64,000 nucleotides of DNA from positions 62,001 through 126,000 of the forward strand of contig NC_014618.1 of assembly GCF_000164865.1 (NCBI RefSeq), in the 5' to 3' direction. Position numbers and translations under genes: made by a program. Shown here in pieces: positions 60,416 through 64,000 of the stretch; positions within the stretch are counted from its first letter, which is position 1; each line of letters starts with the position of its first letter. Source of the stretch: [Enterobacter] lignolyticus SCF1 (GTDB lineage: Bacteria; Pseudomonadota; Gammaproteobacteria; Enterobacterales; Enterobacteriaceae). The notes under the pieces were generated by a model, which was given only the letters and a program-made list of their open reading frames with translations, was not told where the DNA came from and made no database searches.

Positions 60416-61515
60416 GCAGGGGTTTCCAGTAGCATCGTGTCGATGGCGCTCAGTACCTGTTGTGGGGTGATGGCCGTGATGCAGTCAGAGATACCGCCGT
60501 CCCCGCAGCCCGCTTTGCCGCACGGCTGGCAGGTAAACCCGGCGGTAATCACGCGGTAGTTCACCCCCCATGGCGCCCACTTGATGGCGCCGGTTGGGCC
60601 AAAAATGGCGACGGTCGGCGTGCCGACGGCGCTGGCGAGGTGCATCGGCATCGAGTCTACGCCGAAGTAAACGCGCGCGTGCTTCATCAGCGCGCCCAGC
60701 TCTTTCAGGTTCAGCTGGCCGCTTAAATCAAACACCGGCCGGGTGAGCGCCGCACGCAGCTCATCCATGTAGGCCGTCTCTTCTTTTGACGGCGCAGCGG
60801 AGAGGATAATCGGCAGCCCGCGCGCCGCCAGGTTATCGATGGTTGCCGCCAGCTTTTTGATATCCCAGGCTTTAAACATCCAGCGCGAGGTGGGGTGCAC
60901 CAGGATATAGGATTTGCTCTCAAGGCCAAATCCGGCCAGTTTTTCGGCAATAGACGCTTCCGCCGCGTCGCCCGGCACAAACAGGGTGTTCTTATCTTCG
61001 GCCGACTGCGGGTGAATACCGATGCGGCGCAGGGCGTCCAGGTTCACCTCCACCATATGGCGGGAGTTGTCCTGAATCGCCGGGTAGAGGGTAGTAAAGG
61101 ATTTCACCCAGCGACGGCGCGCCAGGCCACCGCGTTTATCCGGCTTAAAGCCGACCGAGACGCGCGGTTTCAGACGACGCGCCAGACGCGCGCCGTGCCA
61201 GTGTTCAGTCAGGTTAATCAGCACGTCGTACTGGCGGCCTTTCAGCGTATTGAGCAGCGCGCGATAGAGACGGAACTGTTCCAACCAGCCCTTTTTGCGC
61301 CAGTTGCGGCCGATGGTATGGACCTGGTCGATATGCGGGTGGCTGGTCAGCATCGCCTGCGTGTCATCGTACACCAGGGCGTCGACCTCAACGCCGGGCC
61401 AGTTTTTCTTCAGCACGGTAAACACTGGCGAAGTCAGCAGGACGTCACCGTGATGACGCAACTTAACGATCAGCACGCGCTTTGGCGGGCGCTCCGCTGA
61501 GAAAAAATCAGACAT
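60412..61515 (-). CDS. waaQ: LPS heptosyltransferase III
   Basis: A 367-residue GT9 enzyme. RVLIVKLRHHGDVLLTSPVF is the GT9 start, HPTSRWMFKAWDIKKLAATI the ADP-heptose site, and FGVDSMPMHLASAVGTPTVAIFGPTG the C-terminal motif. GFTCQPCGKAGCGDGG is a Cys cluster common in WaaQ. It adds heptose III to heptose II. It overlaps waaC by eight bases. Confidence 0.9.
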   Translation of the reverse strand: MSDFFSAERPPKRVLIVKLRHHGDVLLTSPVFTVLKKNWPGVEVDALVYDDTQAMLTSHPHIDQVHTIGRNWRKKGWLEQFRLYRALLNTLKGRQYDVLINLTEHWHGARLARRLKPRVSVGFKPDKRGGLARRRWVKSFTTLYPAIQDNSRHMVEVNLDALRRIGIHPQSAEDKNTLFVPGDAAEASIAEKLAGFGLESKSYILVHPTSRWMFKAWDIKKLAATIDNLAARGLPIILSAAPSKEETAYMDELRAALTRPVFDLSGQLNLKELGALMKHARVYFGVDSMPMHLASAVGTPTVAIFGPTGAIKWAPWGVNYRVITAGFTCQPCGKAGCGDGGISDCITAITPQQVLSAIDTMLLETPA

Positions 61516-62494
61516 AGGCTCTCTCTGCTGCCAGCAAAGGCTCTAATTGCGCAAATACCGCAGCGGCGCTGAGGTCGCTCAGCTGCGATGAATGTTCCGG
61601 GCGGCAGACATATTGATTTTTTCCGTAGCCGCCGATAAGACCCGGGTCCGTTGGGCCGTAAAGCGTAATATTAGGTCGATCCAGCGCGGCCGTCAGGTGG
61701 CTTAAGCCCGTATCGACGGAAACCACTGCCGCGGCGCCCGCCAGCTCCTGCGCCACGCCGTCGAGCTTCATGCGTGGCAGAACGTCCACGTAATCAAACC
61801 CTTCCGCCAGACGCTTCGCCCGCGCCTCTTCGTGCGGGGCGCCCCACGGCAGTTTGACGCGTATCCCCGTATTGCCCAGCAGGCCGATCAGTTCGCGCCA
61901 GTGCGCTTCCGGCCAGTGCTTGTCGTCGCGGGTGGTGGCATGGAGGAATATCAGGTAAGGCGAGCTATCCTGCACTGAATTGTGGAGAAAATGCTGCGAA
62001 ATGGCGTAATCGCCCTGAGCTTCCGGTTTCGCATAGCCGAGGCTTTTGGCGAACAGTTCGCGGGTGCGCTCCACGGCGTGCTGCTGCCTGGCAATAGCGT
62101 GGCGGCGGTTATAGAACAGGCTCGCCAGCGGCTCGCGGGCGGTATGCCAGTCCATACCGTGCTTCACGCCGTGCGCCAGACGTGTCACCAGCGCGGCGCT
62201 TTTGACTAGCCCCTGTGCGTCGATGATCGCATCGTAACGCTGAGCCTGCACCGCATCGCGGAAGGTTTTACGTTCGGCCCTAATCGGCGCGGAAAACCAC
62301 GCTTTACGCCAGCGGCGAATGGCCACCGGGATCACGCGGTCGACCGCTTCATGCCAGGTGGGGATCTGCGCGAAGCCTTCTTCCACCACCCAGTCAAAAC
62401 GAATGCCGGGAATGGCCCGCATGGCGTCCGTCAGCGACGGCAGCGTATGCAGGACATCGCCCATTGACGAGGTTTTAACGATCAATACCCGCAT
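61508..62494 (-). CDS. waaC: LPS heptosyltransferase I
   Basis: A 328-residue GT9 enzyme. MRVLIVKTSSMGDVLHTLPSLTDA at the start, FLHATTRDDKHWPEAHWREL, and SVDTGLSHLTAALDRPNITLYGPTDPGLIG are the WaaC motifs. It adds the first heptose to Kdo. Three bases behind waaF. In E. coli and Klebsiella an O-antigen ligase gene is commonly found after waaC; here waaQ follows at once. Confidence 0.95.
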   Translation of the reverse strand: MRVLIVKTSSMGDVLHTLPSLTDAMRAIPGIRFDWVVEEGFAQIPTWHEAVDRVIPVAIRRWRKAWFSAPIRAERKTFRDAVQAQRYDAIIDAQGLVKSAALVTRLAHGVKHGMDWHTAREPLASLFYNRRHAIARQQHAVERTRELFAKSLGYAKPEAQGDYAISQHFLHNSVQDSSPYLIFLHATTRDDKHWPEAHWRELIGLLGNTGIRVKLPWGAPHEEARAKRLAEGFDYVDVLPRMKLDGVAQELAGAAAVVSVDTGLSHLTAALDRPNITLYGPTDPGLIGGYGKNQYVCRPEHSSQLSDLSAAAVFAQLEPLLAAERAYV

Positions 62495-62497
62495 TCG

Positions 62498-63544
62498 TTA
62501 TCCTTCTTCGCTCAACAGCAGTTCGTTGAGTTCTTCGAGAACGCGCTGCGGGGTAATGTCGATCAGGCTCTGGTGATAGCCTTCCGCCGCATCGCCTTTA
62601 CGCACCTTGTGGTAGCCAGTGATCAGGCGAATAACGCGCGCTTTATGCGACAGCGGCGGCGTAAAGTCCGGGCTGCTGGGCCCATACAGCGCAACCAGCG
62701 GGCGGTTTAGCGCCGCGGCGACGTGCATCAGACCGGAATCGTTGGTGACTACGGCTTTACAGGCGGCAAGCAGAATAACCGCCTGCTCCAGCTGGGTTTC
62801 CCCGGCCAGATTGCGGCACCAGGCCTGCTGTTCTGTGCTCAGCGCGGCGAGGATTTCGTTGCCCGCGTCGTGGTCTTTCGCCGAGCCGAACAGGACAATC
62901 TGGTAACCTTCGTCAATCAGCTGCTTCGCCAGTTCGGCGTAGTGATAGTGCGGCCAGCGCTTGGCCGGGCCGAACTCCGCGCCGGGACAGAAGCCGATCA
63001 TCTGGCGCTCGGCGGAGAGGTTAAAGGCGGCGCAGGTTTGCGATTTTTCACCGTCGTTGACCTGCAGCTGCGGCCACAGCAGCGGCTGCGGCAGATCTTT
63101 TGCCGTTTGCATCACGCCTTTGTCATAGGCCAGCGCCACGTAGCGTTCGACCATCAGCGGCCAGGCGGCTTTATCCAGCGCGCGCGCGTCGTTCAGCAGA
63201 CCGTAGCGCATCTCGCCGCGCCAGCCGGTGCGGTGCGGGATACCGGCGAAAAACGGCACCAGGGCTGATTTGAAGGAGTTTGGCAGCACGTAGGCGCGGT
63301 CGTAGCGCTTGTCGCGCAAGCTATGACCAAGCCTGCGGCGTTCGCCGATTTCCAGCGCCCCGTGGCCGAGCGGCATCGGGATCGCCTCGTTCACTTCCGG
63401 CATACGCGATAAAAGCGGACGGCACCACGCGGGTGCCATCACATCGATTATTGCCTGGGGAAAGCGCGCCTTGAGCGTGCGATAGAGACTTTGCGACATC
63501 ATCATGTCGCCCACCCATGACGGGCCGATCACCAGTATTTTCAT
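62498..63544 (-). CDS. waaF: LPS heptosyltransferase II
   Basis: A 348-residue GT9 enzyme, E. coli length. MKILVIGPSWVGDMMMSQSLYR, CPGAEFGPAKRWPHYHYAEL and VVTNDSGLMHVAAALNRPLVALYGPSSPDFTPPL are diagnostic. It adds heptose II. Nine bases behind hldD. Confidence 0.96.
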   Translation of the reverse strand: MKILVIGPSWVGDMMMSQSLYRTLKARFPQAIIDVMAPAWCRPLLSRMPEVNEAIPMPLGHGALEIGERRRLGHSLRDKRYDRAYVLPNSFKSALVPFFAGIPHRTGWRGEMRYGLLNDARALDKAAWPLMVERYVALAYDKGVMQTAKDLPQPLLWPQLQVNDGEKSQTCAAFNLSAERQMIGFCPGAEFGPAKRWPHYHYAELAKQLIDEGYQIVLFGSAKDHDAGNEILAALSTEQQAWCRNLAGETQLEQAVILLAACKAVVTNDSGLMHVAAALNRPLVALYGPSSPDFTPPLSHKARVIRLITGYHKVRKGDAAEGYHQSLIDITPQRVLEELNELLLSEEG

Positions 63545-63553
63545 GCTTACTTC

Positions 63554-64000
63554 TTACGCGTCGCGGTTCAGCCAGGCCATATATTCCGTCACGCCTTCGG
63601 CGACGGTTTTGAACGGCTTGTCATAGCCTGCGGCGCGCAGATTGGTCAGGTCTGCCTGCGTAAACGCCTGATAGCGCCCTTTCAGCTTATCCGGGAACGG
63701 GATGTACTCGATGCTGCCTTTCTTGTGGTACGCCAGCGTCGCATCCGCCACTGCCTGGAAGGACTCCGCGCGGCCAGTGCCGAGGTTGAAAATGCCGGAC
63801 ACGCCGTTTTCCCAGAACCACAGGTTCACTGCGGCAACGTCGCCGACGTAGACGAAGTCGCGTTTGAAGCTGTCGCTGCCTTCAAACAGTTTCGGACTTT
63901 CGCCATTATTCAGCTGGGTATTGAGGTGGAACGCGACGCTCGCCATGCTGCCTTTATGCCCTTCGCGCGGCCCGTACACGTTGAAGTAACGGAAGCCGAC
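63554..64000 (-). CDS. hldD: ADP-L-glycero-D-manno-heptose 6-epimerase, 5' end outside window
   Basis: The C-terminal 148 codons of HldD. YFNVYGPREGHKGSMASVAF, RDFVYVGDVAAVNLWFWEN, FNLGTGRAESFQAVADA and PFPDKLKGRYQAFTQADLTNLR match the epimerase. The N-terminal Rossmann part with the NADP site is beyond the window. It is the first gene of the hldD-waaF-waaC-waaQ-wabG row and makes the heptose donor used by its neighbours. Confidence 0.95.
   Translation of the reverse strand, partial: VGFRYFNVYGPREGHKGSMASVAFHLNTQLNNGESPKLFEGSDSFKRDFVYVGDVAAVNLWFWENGVSGIFNLGTGRAESFQAVADATLAYHKKGSIEYIPFPDKLKGRYQAFTQADLTNLRAAGYDKPFKTVAEGVTEYMAWLNRDA

Overview
The window is a chromosomal segment of a GC-rich member of the Enterobacteriaceae. 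The housekeeping backbone (selC, yicJI, yicH, xanP, gltS, recG-trmH-spoT-rpoZ-gmk, ligB, yicG, yicC, rph-pyrE, slmA, dut, coaBC, radC, rpmBG, mutM, coaD, waaA, hldD-waaF-waaC) follows the E. coli order and protein lengths closely. A WaaE-type transferase between waaA and coaD and a WaaQ/WabG-type core operon point to the Klebsiella/Raoultella/Enterobacter/Kosakonia/Serratia style of LPS core rather than E. coli. I cannot fix the genus from sequence alone.

Layout. 1-3.3 kb: partial DUF347 membrane protein, cytochrome b561, a CDF metal exporter and two small paralogous proteins, one behind a perfect CRP-type palindrome. 3.3-6.75 kb: a five-gene minus-strand operon encoding a secreted metallo-beta-lactamase-fold hydrolase, a secreted Cys-rich precursor peptide, a DUF692 multinuclear iron oxidase, its DUF2063 partner and a DoxX protein. 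This is a bufferin/HvfABCD-like copper-binding RiPP system with an extra hydrolase. 6.9-17.4 kb: an AT-richer accessory block ending at the 3' end of selC, with an AllS-like LysR regulator diverging from ankyrin protein, DUF2877 (AllH), FdrA (AllF), DUF1116 (AllG), carbamate kinase, NCS2 permease, guanine-deaminase-like enzyme and NCS1 permease. It looks like nucleobase uptake and deamination coupled to carbamoyl transfer and ATP formation, but without the usual allantoin genes.

17.6-26.5 kb: backbone from selC to gltS. 26.5-38.5 kb: the glycerol/triosephosphate block, inserted between gltS and recG, which are neighbours in E. coli, and circularly permuted. glpK-glpF-zapB comes first, then sbp-(DASS transporter)-cdh-(SLC13 transporter)-tpiA-yiiQ-yiiR-fpr-glpX. 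glpX is thus split from glpFK and placed directly behind recG at the end of the gmk-rpoZ-spoT-trmH-recG operon. 38.5-54.5 kb: conserved recG to mutM backbone. 54.5-64 kb: coaD and the LPS inner/outer core genes, ending inside hldD; no O-antigen ligase is visible here.

The two least explained systems are the hydrolase-containing MNIO/RiPP operon and the selC-linked nucleobase/carbamoyl block. The permuted glp block is the clearest structural oddity. All functional statements are from reading protein motifs and gene order; no database search was run.
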